A DNA stretch of 64,000 bases from Actibacterium mucosum KCTC 23349 (GCF_000647975.1 NZ_JFKE01000001.1:248001-312000), one strand, 5' to 3'; shown: positions 51,692-61,024, numbered from the stretch's first letter. The notes: a model not told the origin generated them from the sequence alone. Numbers and translations are program-made.

Positions 51692-52668
51692 GCGCGCAGG
51701 TTCTTGGCGCTGTCCTTGATGGCGTTGTACTGCCCGCCGCTGCGGAAACGATACAGGTAGGTCGGCAGAACAACCTCCATCGCGGTGGGGGTTACGCCCA
51801 GATCGGCCAGACCCTTGGCATCGTCGGCCACTACGTTGTCGTTGCGCAGGTTGCGTACCTGATCGCGGGTCAGGATGCCGTTGTTGAACAGCCCACCGGT
51901 GCAGACCTGCGCCATGTCAAAGCTGAACCCGATGATCGAACCAACCCAGAAGGGCAGGTTGATGACAAGACGGCGGCGCTGCACGATCTTCAGCATGTCG
52001 CCGATCAGGCCACGCAGTGTGTCGACCTCGGGGCCACCAAGCTCATAAGTGCCAGCCGCATCGGTTTCGATGGCAGCCACGGCCGCGGCGGCCACATCGT
52101 CTACATAGACGGGCTGAAACCTGGTGTCGCCACCGACGATCTTGAGAACCGGACCAAGGCGCGACAGCGAGGCGAACCGGTTAAAGAACTGATCCTCGTC
52201 CCCGAAGATGACCGAGGGGCGCAGGATGACGGCATCGGGGCGCGCGGCCAGAATCGCGGCCTCGCCCTCGCCCTTGGTGCGGGCATAGTCGCTTTCGGCA
52301 TCCGCATCGGCGCCAATGGCCGACAGGTGCACCAGACGCGCCACACCTTCAACAGCTGACAAGCGCGCCACACGCTCGGCCCCTTCGACCTGCACGGAGT
52401 CGAAGCGATTCTTGCCATGCTCGTTCAGGATACCGACACAGTTCACCACCGCATCGGCGCCGGTCATGGCCGCCGCGACCGACGCGTCGTCGCGAATGTT
52501 GCACAGGATGGGCTCTACCTGGCCGACGGCACCATAGGTGCGCACAAAGCCCGCCTCGTTGGGGCGGCGCACCGCAACGCGCACGCGCCAGCCGTCCTTT
52601 GCCAGCCGCCGGGCGATATAACGCCCCACAAATCCAGATCCGCCGTAGATTGTTACCAGCTTGGCCAT
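51688..52668 (-). CDS. NDUFA9-like NAD(P)-binding protein (atypical SDR)
   Basis: This 326-residue Rossmann-fold protein has the N-terminal dinucleotide motif VTIYGGSGFVGRYIARRL, an AVVNCVGILNEHGKNRFDSV segment and the SAIGADADAESDYARTKGEGE region where the YxxxK remnant lies. It belongs to the complex I NDUFA9 subunit family of alphaproteobacteria. The mitochondrial protein is an accessory subunit of complex I. In bacteria the role is less certain, and quinone-related functions have been proposed. ATG 52666-52668 with GGAGG is chosen. Confidence 0.92.
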   Translation of the reverse strand: MAKLVTIYGGSGFVGRYIARRLAKDGWRVRVAVRRPNEAGFVRTYGAVGQVEPILCNIRDDASVAAAMTGADAVVNCVGILNEHGKNRFDSVQVEGAERVARLSAVEGVARLVHLSAIGADADAESDYARTKGEGEAAILAARPDAVILRPSVIFGDEDQFFNRFASLSRLGPVLKIVGGDTRFQPVYVDDVAAAAVAAIETDAAGTYELGGPEVDTLRGLIGDMLKIVQRRRLVINLPFWVGSIIGFSFDMAQVCTGGLFNNGILTRDQVRNLRNDNVVADDAKGLADLGVTPTAMEVVLPTYLYRFRSGGQYNAIKDSAKNLRA

Positions 52669-52813
52669 GGCCGGGCCTCCATCCATTCGTTCTGTGCCTG
52701 ATTATCGCAAAGAGGCCCTGTCAAACAAGCGGATATGGTGTCACGGCAAAAACTTTGAAAAAGGCGCTTGACCCCACCCGGCGCGGCCTTTAAATCCCGC
52801 CCTCACGACACCT

Positions 52814-52900
52814 GCCCAGGTGGCGGAATTGGTAGACGCGCTAGCTTCAGGTGCTAGTGTCCGTATGGACGTGGAGGTTCGAGTCCTCTCCTGGGCACCA
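52814..52900 (+). tRNA. tRNA-Leu (anticodon CAG)
   Basis: This is an 87-nt class II tRNA. Acceptor arms GCCCAGG (52814-52820) and CCTGGGC (52890-52896) pair fully, followed by discriminator A and an encoded CCA (52898-52900). The D-arm contains GGTAGAC; the anticodon loop TTCAGGT between GCTAGC and GCTAGT gives CAG; a variable arm and the T-arm GGTTCGAGTCC follow. Its 3' 17 bases recur with one mismatch at 61025-61041. Confidence 0.95.
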
Positions 52901-53361
52901 TATTCAATCGAAATCGTTATGCTTTCATGGTGTTGGTGTGAAAACCACTGCACAATCGCTCCACATGTTGGTGTGGCGTTCATGAGACCGTCGTTGGATT
53001 GCCTTACCTGAAACGCGCAAAGACAGGCAACGTTGGGGAAGGCTGCTGTTGAGTGGTCCTTAATTGAACAAGGCTTGGTAAAGCCCGACGCTGCAAAAAC
53101 TGGACCTTGTGTCAGAGTCCGAATTTCAGGGAGCAACTTAAGCTTCACAAATTTTGCCTTTCGAATGAGAGACAACGTGAGCGTTGGAATGTGCTCAAAG
53201 CTTGCGCCGTTTCCGGATGGTCGAAACTAAATGCAGCAGACAGCCTTCATTTCGGCAGGGGCGTCAAATAGGACAGATGAAAAAATTGACGGTGAAACAT
53301 CATCGTTGTTTTGGAATGCCTGCAAGTCCGCTGACGCCACGCGCAAAATCAGGAGCAACAC
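52901..53361. other. 461 bp without a gene after tRNA-Leu
   Basis: This lies between the tRNA and the GGT-like gene. It is lower in GC than the flanking chromosome. Frames on both strands are short or shadow the tRNA. It probably holds the tRNA 3' region and the promoter of the GGT-like gene. I see no integrase or clear inverted repeat. Confidence 0.5.
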
Positions 53362-54951
53362 GTGGAAACATCTCTTGGATATGCCCAGGCCATGACCGCG
53401 CCGCATCGTTTGGCGAGCCTTGCTGGTCATACGGCAATGGCGGAAGGTGCAACCGCCATCGAAGCAATGGTGTGTGCCGCAGCCACGATTGCAGTCGTGT
53501 ACCCGCATATGAACGGGCTTGGCGGGGATGCTTTTTGGACGATCAAGCGCCGCGGCGAAGCGCCCGTAACCATCGCTGGATGCGGCGGGGCCGGTGCAAA
53601 AGCGACGCGTCACTGGTATGCAGAGAGAGGTATAACCGACGCATTGCCTGCGCGGGGTCCGTTGGCAGCTGTTACCGTGCCCGGTGCAGTCGGTACATGG
53701 CAAATGGCGTTGTCCATGGTGCCGGCAGCGAAACGTTGGGCGTTGGCCGATCTTCTTGCTCCTGCGATCCACCACGCCCGCGCTGGCGTTGCAATGAGCC
53801 GACATCAGGCCGAGATGACGTCAGCCAAGCTGGACCAGGTTAAAGACCAGCCCGGGTTCGCCGAGGTGTTCCTGAACAATGGCGCCGCGCCGTCACCTGG
53901 ATGGCGTTTGCGCCAGGAGGCGTTGGCGGGAACCCTGGAAACCCTGGCGGCAGAGGGATGCGACAGCTTCTACAAGGGTGACCTGGCGCGAACCCATGCC
54001 GGGTTTCTAGCAGAAATCGGCAGCCCGATTTGCTTGTCAGATTTCGAGAGCTACGCGCCCGAAAGGCAAGACCCACTTCAGATCAAGACAAGTTGGGGCA
54101 CCCTGTACAACACGCGGCCGCCGACGCAGGGCGTGGCGTCGCTTGCCATCCTGGGCACATTTGATCGCCTGGGAATTGACCCGCAACGCCCTGAAAGCCC
54201 CGAGCATATCCACGGCTTGGTTGAATCCATCAAACAGGCTTACCTCATGCGCAACCGCGAATTGGGTGATCCGGGTCTGATGCAAAGCGATGCGCAGGAC
54301 CTTTTGAGCGATGCCGCGCTGGATGACATGGCCGGGGCGATTGATCTTGCCCACGCAAGGTCATGGCCCGAAACGCCCAGGGACGGAGACACGATCTGGA
54401 TGGGCGCGGTCGACCGGGACGGCACGGTGGTCAGCTTTATTCAATCGCTGTTCTGGGAATTCGGCTCGGCTGTCGTCTGCCCGGAGACGGGGGTGATGTT
54501 CCAGAACCGGGGAGCCGATTTTCTGTTGGACGACGGCCTGCGTGGCCTGGCTCCGGGGCGTCTGCCATTTCACACGTTGAACCCGGCGATGGCTGAATTG
54601 AACGATGGCCGCGTGATGGCCTATGGCACACAAGGCGGCGAAGGCCAGCCGCAAACCCAGGCGGCCGTCTTCAGCCGCTACGCGCATTTTGGGGTGCCCC
54701 TGCAAGACGCGATTTGCCGTCCCCGCTGGCTGTTGGGAAAGTCCTGGGGGGAAGAGTCGACCAGCTTGAAACTGGAAGAAGATTTTGGCCCCGAACTGAT
54801 TGCCGCAATGGAAAACGCCGGTCACACGGTGGATGTTGTGCGGCCATGTGATCCGTTGATGGGGCAGGCAGGCGCTGTCGTTGCTCATCCCGATGGCCAG
54901 ACAGAGGCCGCCACCGACCCAAGGTCAGACGGAGCTGCGCTTGCGATCTAA
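53362..54951 (+). CDS. Gamma-glutamyltransferase-family Ntn hydrolase (HpxW-like)
   Basis: This is a 529-residue autoprocessing N-terminal-nucleophile enzyme. The predicted nucleophile Thr344 (in RDGDTIWMGAVDRDG) would start a small subunit of about 186 residues. Other family marks are ATIAVVYPHMNGLGGDAFW near the start and the TQGGEGQPQTQAAVFS segment. Start GTG 53362 has AGGAG upstream. Ordinary GGTs carry a signal peptide, and this one does not. The length and cytoplasmic nature resemble oxamate amidohydrolase HpxW of Klebsiella. A PuuE-like deacetylase follows convergently. A glutathione-type or amide substrate cannot be chosen by sequence alone. Confidence 0.88.
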   Translation: METSLGYAQAMTAPHRLASLAGHTAMAEGATAIEAMVCAAATIAVVYPHMNGLGGDAFWTIKRRGEAPVTIAGCGGAGAKATRHWYAERGITDALPARGPLAAVTVPGAVGTWQMALSMVPAAKRWALADLLAPAIHHARAGVAMSRHQAEMTSAKLDQVKDQPGFAEVFLNNGAAPSPGWRLRQEALAGTLETLAAEGCDSFYKGDLARTHAGFLAEIGSPICLSDFESYAPERQDPLQIKTSWGTLYNTRPPTQGVASLAILGTFDRLGIDPQRPESPEHIHGLVESIKQAYLMRNRELGDPGLMQSDAQDLLSDAALDDMAGAIDLAHARSWPETPRDGDTIWMGAVDRDGTVVSFIQSLFWEFGSAVVCPETGVMFQNRGADFLLDDGLRGLAPGRLPFHTLNPAMAELNDGRVMAYGTQGGEGQPQTQAAVFSRYAHFGVPLQDAICRPRWLLGKSWGEESTSLKLEEDFGPELIAAMENAGHTVDVVRPCDPLMGQAGAVVAHPDGQTEAATDPRSDGAALAI

Positions 54952-55829
54952 GGCGCGACGCTCTGGCGGATATGGTCGTTGATGGCACCCGCCGTCGTCC
55001 ACCAGACCTGATCCCCGGAATGGTGCTGCATATGGCGCAACGCCCGTTCAAGGTGTTTGATCCGATGCGGGTGGCCCATGAGATATCCATGCAGGGCGAT
55101 CCCCATCACCAGCGGACGGGATTTGCTTTCTTCCAGCATGACGTCGAACGCGTCGATGATCATGTCTGCAAATTCGTTGCCTTCGCGCTGGCGGCCAACA
55201 ATCTGCGGAATGTCGTTCAGCTCTTGCGGATAAGGGACCGAAAGGATCCGGCCATTGCGGGTCTTCATCCATGTCGGCTGATCGTCATGGCACCAGTCCA
55301 ACAGGTATTCATAGCCAGCTTCCTGCAACAGATCAGGCGTTGTGTGGCTTTGCGAAATCCAAGGGCCAAGCCATCCCTTCGGACCAATGCCATGGCGTTG
55401 TGTCAGCTCGTTGGTTGCCTGCGCGATCAGCTCTCTTTCTTCCGCTTCAGCCAACACACCCTGTCGTTCCGCATTGGTGCGCCCATGGCCTGCAATCTCG
55501 TCGCCCCGTGCGGCAAAAATCTCCGCCAGCCCCGGGGTCAGCCGATAGGTTTCAGAATTAACCAGCGCGGTGCAGGGCAGTTTTAAACGGTCGAACAGTT
55601 CAATCAAACGAGGCGCACCGACGCGGTTCCCATAATCGCGCCATGCATAGTTGAGCACATCCGGTTGTGGGCCACCGGGGGCAAGCATTGCCCCAAGCCC
55701 GTCACCAAAAGAAAAAACTTCCAGGTTCATGCCCAGATATACGGCAAGCCCCTTGCCCCCCGGCCACCGATAGCTCTGGCGCTCTGTGATCATGCTGAAT
55801 GGGTAGCGGTCGTGTTGATTAATTTGCAT
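54948..55829 (-). CDS. Polysaccharide deacetylase-family protein (PuuE allantoinase-like)
   Basis: This 293-residue NodB-fold protein has segments LNYAWRDYGNRVGAPRLIEL, ALVNSETYRLTPGLAEIFA, DEIAGHGRTNAE (metal/His region), GPKGWLGPWISQSHTTPDLL and EYLLDWCHDDQP, with the C-terminal LVMGIALHGYLMGHPHRI. The layout follows the PuuE-type allantoinase branch and not sugar deacetylases. ATG 55827-55829 has AAGGTG upstream. It converges with the HpxW-like gene and is divergent from the TRAP operon. An amide or ureide hydrolase role is inferred from homology and neighbours. No catalytic test is implied. Confidence 0.85.
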   Translation of the reverse strand: MQINQHDRYPFSMITERQSYRWPGGKGLAVYLGMNLEVFSFGDGLGAMLAPGGPQPDVLNYAWRDYGNRVGAPRLIELFDRLKLPCTALVNSETYRLTPGLAEIFAARGDEIAGHGRTNAERQGVLAEAEERELIAQATNELTQRHGIGPKGWLGPWISQSHTTPDLLQEAGYEYLLDWCHDDQPTWMKTRNGRILSVPYPQELNDIPQIVGRQREGNEFADMIIDAFDVMLEESKSRPLVMGIALHGYLMGHPHRIKHLERALRHMQHHSGDQVWWTTAGAINDHIRQSVAP

Positions 55830-55988
55830 CAAGAATCACCTTACGTGGGTTCAGAGTGTTCCTGCATGCCTGCAGTGGCAAAGTCCAAAACCTGCTCCTT
55901 TTTGGTGCGTAGCAACGCGCGGCCTGCCCAAGGCTTCACCAATTCTGTCGCTGTTGATGAAAGCCGAGGCCAATTGAGCGGCTGCAAG

Positions 55989-56061
55989 ATTGTGTACAAT
56001 TTTAGTTTCTTTAACGAATTTAATCCATAAGCTCGCGCCGAAGGCGCATTTTGTATACGAT
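55989..56061 (+). promoter_or_regulatory. Two GTATAC-type palindromes in the TRAP operon promoter region
   Basis: ATTGTGTACAAT (55989-56000) is a perfect 5-2-5 palindrome, and TTTGTATACGAT (56050-56061) is a close relative; the centres are 61 bp apart, near six helical turns. FCD-type GntR regulators commonly bind such short TGTATACA-like palindromes, and a GntR gene ends this operon. Confidence 0.5.
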
Positions 56062-56075
56062 CTAGGAGAGCTCTC

Positions 56076-57146
56076 ATGGACAGACGCGCCTTTCTTGCAA
56101 CGGCCGGTGTGGCCGGTACCCTTGCAGCACCCGCCGTGGCACAAAGCAGCGGCAGCTTTAAATGGAAGATGACAACCGCCTTTCCCGCAGGGGCGCCCTT
56201 TTACTCCAATGGCCCAGGCTCGCTGAAAGATTTCGCGGCCCGTGTGAAGGCCATGTCCGATGGTCGGCTGGACATTCAGGTCTTCAATGGAGGCGAATTG
56301 GTGCCCGCATTCGAAGGCATTGATGCCGCCCGTCAGGGCATCGTCGAGATGAACGCCTGGGTATCCTACTTTGGCGCTGGACGGTTGCCCGCGGCGCAGT
56401 TCTTTGGCGCTGTACCGTTTGGAATGTCGACCCAAGGCAAAAACGCATGGTTCTACATCGGGGACGGGATTGACCTGTGGAACGAGGTTTATGAACCGCT
56501 TGGTCTGGTTGCCATGCCCATTGGTGCGACTGGCGTGCAGATGACCGGTTGGTTCAACAAAGAGATCAACTCGATCGAAGACATGAAAGGCTTGCGGCTG
56601 CGTGTACCGGGACTTGCTGGGCAAGCTTATTCCCGCATCGGCGTAGATGTGAAGCTGCTGCCCGGCGGGGAAATTTTCCCAGCTCTTGAGCGTGGCGTCA
56701 TTGATGCGGCCGAATGGGTTGGCCCTGCGATGGACAAGGTCATGGGTCTGAACAATGCCGCCAAGTACTACTACACAACAGGCTGGCACGAACCGACCAC
56801 GGTGACCGAGCTGACGATCAACAAAGCTGCGTGGGAAACGCTGCCTGCGGATCTGCAAGCCATCGTGAGCAACTGCGCTGCCGCGTGCAACGTGATCTCG
56901 CATAGCTGGGGCGAGGCAAACAACGCCGCCGCGCTGCAGGAGTTCAAGGCAAACGGCACCGAGGTGCGCACCCTGCCAACGGATGTCGTCGAGGCACTGC
57001 GTACCGAAATGACGGCTGTCTACGAAGAGATGGGTGCCGCTGATCCGCTCTTCAAAAAGGTGATGGACAATTACTTCGCCTTCAAAGCAAGCCACGATGT
57101 CTGGGCGGAAGCCTCTGAAAAAGTGTGGCATTCCGAGCTGCGCTGA
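56076..57146 (+). CDS. TRAP transporter solute-binding protein DctP
   Basis: This 356-residue periplasmic receptor has signal MDRRAFLATAGVAGTLAAPA with a twin-arginine-like start and typical TaxiD/DctP family segments FAARVKAMSDGRLDIQVFNG, GIVEMNAWVSYFG, and the central LRLRVPGLAGQAYSRIGVDV with its conserved arginine ligand site. It binds an anionic substrate for the DctQM permease. ATG 56076 has TAGGAGAG upstream. Ligand unknown; many relatives of this kind bind 2-oxo acids or sugar acids. Confidence 0.92.
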   Translation: MDRRAFLATAGVAGTLAAPAVAQSSGSFKWKMTTAFPAGAPFYSNGPGSLKDFAARVKAMSDGRLDIQVFNGGELVPAFEGIDAARQGIVEMNAWVSYFGAGRLPAAQFFGAVPFGMSTQGKNAWFYIGDGIDLWNEVYEPLGLVAMPIGATGVQMTGWFNKEINSIEDMKGLRLRVPGLAGQAYSRIGVDVKLLPGGEIFPALERGVIDAAEWVGPAMDKVMGLNNAAKYYYTTGWHEPTTVTELTINKAAWETLPADLQAIVSNCAAACNVISHSWGEANNAAALQEFKANGTEVRTLPTDVVEALRTEMTAVYEEMGAADPLFKKVMDNYFAFKASHDVWAEASEKVWHSELR

Positions 57147-57156
57147 CCAACATCAC

Positions 57157-57190
57157 GGCTCGGCAGCTTGTCGTTGCCGAGCCTGCTTTT
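57157..57190 (+). terminator. Attenuator-like hairpin between dctP and dctQ
   Basis: GGCTCGGCA (57157-57165) and TGCCGAGCC (57175-57183) pair perfectly over 9 bp, followed by TGCTTTT. Partial termination here would give more DctP than permease, as often seen in TRAP operons. Confidence 0.6.
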
Positions 57191-57201
57191 CCCTTGAAAA
57201 T

Positions 57202-57720
57202 ATGAGTCCCCCTATGACCGCTGCCCTGCGTTTCGCTGATTTCATCGACGCAATGACACGGCTGATAAGCCATATCGCATCTGTGCTTCTTCTTGCGCTT
57301 GTTGCGCTTGTTTTCTGCAATGTCGCCGGACGTTACGTCATCGGAAACGCGCCGGTCTGGATGCAGGAGTTGGAATGGCACCTTCTGGTTCCGACAGCCA
57401 TGTTGGGGATTGTCGTGCTTATGCTCGAAAAGGGGCATGTGCGCGTGGACATGCTTTACGATAAAATGTCGCCAAAAGCGCGCCATTGGATAGACTTTGT
57501 TTCCATGGTCCTGGGCGCTGCTGTGGCCCTGTTGTTGATCCGGTACTCGACCGGCTTTGTCGAAAACTCTTTTTCACTACTCGAAGGTTCGCCTGACCCC
57601 GGCGGATTGCCCGGCCGCTGGGCGCTAAAGGGCTTTTTGCCCATCGCCTTTGCATTGTTGGCATTGCAATGCGCCGCCAATGCCATTCGATCCCTCAATG
57701 CTATCCGGAGCACAGACTGA
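57202..57720 (+). CDS. TRAP transporter small permease DctQ
   Basis: This 172-residue membrane protein has four helices. The family segment is AGRYVIGNAPVWMQELEWHL, followed by LVPTAMLGIVVLMLEKGHVR. It is the small membrane subunit that joins DctP to DctM. ATG 57202 and ATG 57214 are both possible, and neither has a strong ribosome site. It overlaps dctM by one base (TGATG). Confidence 0.9.
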   Translation: MSPPMTAALRFADFIDAMTRLISHIASVLLLALVALVFCNVAGRYVIGNAPVWMQELEWHLLVPTAMLGIVVLMLEKGHVRVDMLYDKMSPKARHWIDFVSMVLGAAVALLLIRYSTGFVENSFSLLEGSPDPGGLPGRWALKGFLPIAFALLALQCAANAIRSLNAIRSTD

Positions 57721-59045
57721 TGCCTCTTATGGAATTGCTCGCCCTCGGGCTGATCCTTGGGTTTATGTTGCTGCTGATCGCAGGCATTCCTGTTGGCATC
57801 GGGATTGCCGTGGCCGGTTTCATTTTTGGTTGGTTCGGCTTTGGCGAGTTCCTGTTCAACCTCGTGCCTTCGCGCATCTATGGTGTTGTTACAAAGTACG
57901 AGTTTGTCGCGATCCCACTCTTTGTTTTCATGGGCGTCATGCTGGAAAAGTCCCGCGTAGCCGAAGACATGCTTGAAGTCGTCGGGCGCCTTTCGGGCCG
58001 GCTTAATGGCGGTATGGCGATTGCGCTGATCATCGTCGGGATCCTTATGGGTGCCTCGACCGGTATCGTGGGCGCAACGGTCGCGACTTTGACCATGCTG
58101 ACGCTGCCGGTTCTGCTACGCCGGGGATACGACCCGGGGCTTGCCTCCGGTGCAATCTGCGCTTCCGGGACATTGGGTCAGATCATTCCGCCGTCGCTGG
58201 TGCTGATACTGTTAGCCGATATCATGGGCGAAAGTGTCGGCACTCTTTTTGCGGCTGCGGTGATGCCGGGTCTGCTGCTGGCTGGGCTCTATATCGGTTT
58301 CATTATCGTCTACGGAAAAATCCGCCCCGACCTGATGCCGCCCATTCCCGAAAAAGAGCGTCAGGGCCTCAGTGGCTGGCCGCTCGCAAAGAAAGCCGTG
58401 TTGTCCCTGTCGCCTCCTTTGCTTCTGGTCGGAGGTGTGCTCGGGTCGATCATCGGCGGGATCGCCGCCCCGACTGAAGCCGCCAGCGTGGGGGCTGTTT
58501 TCTCGATCATCATCGCAGCGCTGTATGGGCGTTTGACGATCCCGATGATCTGGCAGGCGGCCCATGGGACGCTCCGTATTTCTGCGATGATTTTCTTCAT
58601 CCTCGTGGCGGCCCAGGTCTTTGCCATCGCGTTCCGAGGGTTGCAGGGTGAGGACCTGGTCAAGGATATGTTGTACCTTCTTCCTGGCGGCGAGACCGGC
58701 GCACTGATCTTCCTGATGCTGCTGCTGTTTGTGCTGGGCTTTTTTCTCGAATGGATCGAGATCAGTTATATCGCCCTGCCTTTGCTGCTGCCATTCTTCA
58801 TAGAGCAGGGAACTGACATGATCTGGCTGGCGGCACTGATTGCGTTGAACCTGCAAACCTCGTTCCTGACACCACCCTTTGGCTGGGCGCTGTTCTTTCT
58901 GAAAGGGTCTGCGCCGCCAAGTGTCACAGCAGGGGTGATCTACAAAGGCGTGATGCCGTTCATTGCCATTCAGGCCGTTGCGCTTTTGCTGTTGTTCAAT
59001 GTTCCGGGAATTGCCACGTGGTTGCCAAAAGCCATTGGTTGGTAA
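57720..59045 (+). CDS. TRAP transporter large permease DctM
   Basis: This is a 441-residue membrane protein with about 12-13 helices of the ion-transporter superfamily, including GIPVGIGIAVAGFIFG, ASTGIVGATVATLTML, SGTLGQIIPPSLVLILLAD and APTEAASVGAVFSIIIAALY. It carries substrate with sodium ions across the inner membrane. It is coupled to dctQ and followed four bases later by the TSUP gene. Confidence 0.94.
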   Translation: MPLMELLALGLILGFMLLLIAGIPVGIGIAVAGFIFGWFGFGEFLFNLVPSRIYGVVTKYEFVAIPLFVFMGVMLEKSRVAEDMLEVVGRLSGRLNGGMAIALIIVGILMGASTGIVGATVATLTMLTLPVLLRRGYDPGLASGAICASGTLGQIIPPSLVLILLADIMGESVGTLFAAAVMPGLLLAGLYIGFIIVYGKIRPDLMPPIPEKERQGLSGWPLAKKAVLSLSPPLLLVGGVLGSIIGGIAAPTEAASVGAVFSIIIAALYGRLTIPMIWQAAHGTLRISAMIFFILVAAQVFAIAFRGLQGEDLVKDMLYLLPGGETGALIFLMLLLFVLGFFLEWIEISYIALPLLLPFFIEQGTDMIWLAALIALNLQTSFLTPPFGWALFFLKGSAPPSVTAGVIYKGVMPFIAIQAVALLLLFNVPGIATWLPKAIGW

Positions 59046-59049
59046 GGGC

Positions 59050-59868
59050 ATGGAGCTGTTCGCCACATATGCGCCCTTGGCCCTCGGTCTGGTGATGGCA
59101 TCGGTTGTCGCCGGGCTTTTGGCAGGGTTTCTTGGGGTCGGTGGTGGGATTGTTCTGGTTCCGGTCATGGTCTGGATGTTCGGGTTCATCCAGTTTCCCG
59201 CTGAACTGGCAATGCATATGGCGGTGGCGACATCGCTTGCAACGATCATCTTTACTGCGGTGTCTTCTGCCCGCGCACATCACAGTAAAGGGTATGTCCT
59301 TGGTCCAATCCTGAAAAGCTGGGGGCCGTTTGTTGCGCTCAGCGCCTTGGCCGGAGGATTGTTGGCACGCTATATTGATCCCGATACGCTCACGCTGATT
59401 TTCGCAGTGGTTGCCGTGTTGGTGTCGATAAACTTTCTGCGCAGCTCGCCTTTGGTAATTGCGGATCAGTTGCCAACCCGGTTGTCCGCAAATGCAGCCA
59501 TCGCCGGCGGGATAGGCCTGACCTCATCGTTGATGGGGATCGGTGGCGGCACGTTGGGGGTGCCGGTCCTAAGCGCCTATTCTGTTCCTGTCAAAAAGGC
59601 CGTGGGAACCTCGGCAGCGATGGGCCTTCTGATCGCGGGTCCAGCCGCCATCGGTTTCCTTGTCTCCGGCGCAGGCGTGGCGGGACGTCCGCCGTTTTCA
59701 CTTGGATATGTAAGCGTACCGGCGGTCTTGTTGATCATCCCGATTACAATGTATCTGGCCCCCGTCGGTGCGCGACTGGCCCACAAGGTAGAGCCCGCCT
59801 GGGTCAAACGTGGTTTCGCGGCCTTTCTTGCGCTGACCGCCGCAAGGATGTTTGTTAGTGTTTTGTAG
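59050..59868 (+). CDS. TSUP-family (TauE/SafE) permease
   Basis: This 272-residue protein has seven to eight membrane helices. The repeated motif AGLLAGFLGVGGGIVLVPVM near the start and GLTSSLMGIGGGTLGVPVL in the second half is the TauE/SafE signature. TSUP proteins export sulfite, sulfoacetate or organic anions. It starts at ATG 59050 four bases after dctM, in the same operon. Its role might be to release an anion from the pathway, but the ligand is unknown. Confidence 0.93.
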   Translation: MELFATYAPLALGLVMASVVAGLLAGFLGVGGGIVLVPVMVWMFGFIQFPAELAMHMAVATSLATIIFTAVSSARAHHSKGYVLGPILKSWGPFVALSALAGGLLARYIDPDTLTLIFAVVAVLVSINFLRSSPLVIADQLPTRLSANAAIAGGIGLTSSLMGIGGGTLGVPVLSAYSVPVKKAVGTSAAMGLLIAGPAAIGFLVSGAGVAGRPPFSLGYVSVPAVLLIIPITMYLAPVGARLAHKVEPAWVKRGFAAFLALTAARMFVSVL

Positions 59869-59886
59869 GTCATAGAAGGGACGCAG

Positions 59887-60525
59887 ATGCTCAAGGGCGT
59901 TCACAGCCAGATGATTTCCGACATTCTGGAAGAAGAGATCCTGAAAGGTGAGTTGACACCCGGCACGCGATTGAGTGAGCAATCGATCGCTGCCCGTTTT
60001 GGCGTTTCGCGGACGCCGGTGCGTGAGGCTTTGCAAAACATCGCGTCCCGCTCGCTTGTGGAAAGGTTGCCGTACAAGGGCGTCATCGTGCGCGACCTGG
60101 ATACCGATCGGATCGACATGATGTTCGAGGCCATGGCGGAGTTGGAGGCCCTTTGCGGAGGGCTGGCCGCAGAGCGCATTCGCGAAGACGAATTGAACCG
60201 CCTTGAACGCATGCATCTTCGCATGTCCGAAATGGCGGCGCAAAATGCCTCGCGCGACTACGAAGCAATCAATCTGGATTTTCATTCTTTGATATACAAA
60301 AGCTGCGGCAACGAAGACTTGTCTGCCATGGCGCATGACATGCGTATCAAACTGGCCCCGTTCCGCAAAACCCAGCTGTTTCGGGTTGAAAGACTACAGA
60401 TGTCAAATCGCGAACATGCCGTCATTGTCCAACTTCTGGCAACGCGCAACAAGGCAGGTACCCAGGAAGCGCTTCGTCGGCATCTGGAGGGTGCGAAGCT
60501 GTCGTTTTCCAAAGCCCGATCCTGA
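59887..60525 (+). CDS. GntR-family transcriptional regulator (FCD type)
   Basis: This 212-residue protein has an N-terminal winged helix (LKGELTPGTRLSEQSIAARF, GVSRTPVREALQNIASRSLV) and a C-terminal FCD ligand-binding domain with the metal-site pattern NLDFHSLIYKSCGN. It closes the TRAP-TSUP operon and probably responds to the transported compound. Its likely operators are the palindromes at 55989-56061. The C-terminal helix ends at KARS. Confidence 0.92.
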   Translation: MLKGVHSQMISDILEEEILKGELTPGTRLSEQSIAARFGVSRTPVREALQNIASRSLVERLPYKGVIVRDLDTDRIDMMFEAMAELEALCGGLAAERIREDELNRLERMHLRMSEMAAQNASRDYEAINLDFHSLIYKSCGNEDLSAMAHDMRIKLAPFRKTQLFRVERLQMSNREHAVIVQLLATRNKAGTQEALRRHLEGAKLSFSKARS

Positions 60526-61024
60526 GCATCTGTTGTGGCTTCGATTTGTATGATGGTGAGCTTGGCTTGTTCGCAATAGTGCCCATAGCGGTGGTTGTGC
60601 GTTGTGCGATTTTGATGCGAAGTGGGTCCGTTTTTCGGCGTATTGCGCAATATGCGAAGTTCGCCAGAACAACGATTGGGAACGCGTCGCACACTTTTTG
60701 AAACGGCGCAGATAAACACGCTCCTGGTATCAACGTTCACAGCGCCAGATGTCTGCATTGATGCATTCTCGCTCTATCGCAACAGGTGCTATGTCAGCAA
60801 AAGCGGTTCCTGCATAAGTCCGGAAAGAGAACATATTTGCCTTCTGAGCAGAGCGCAGAAAATGTCTGCGCGCCGCCCACGTTGTCGATCACGGTTCACT
60901 TCTCTAATCCATACTCCGGCCGCAAGTCCGCTCCACGCCAATGCTCATACGACCTACCGCCGGAATACACGCCGCAGTTCGCGATCAAGCCACTGTAAAA
61001 CAACAGAAAATACACGTTCTCCCA

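Noticed and set aside
52741-53175. 144-codon minus-strand frame across the tRNA
   Set aside because: Its middle is the antisense of tRNA-Leu, which gives the typical RTRTSTS false protein.
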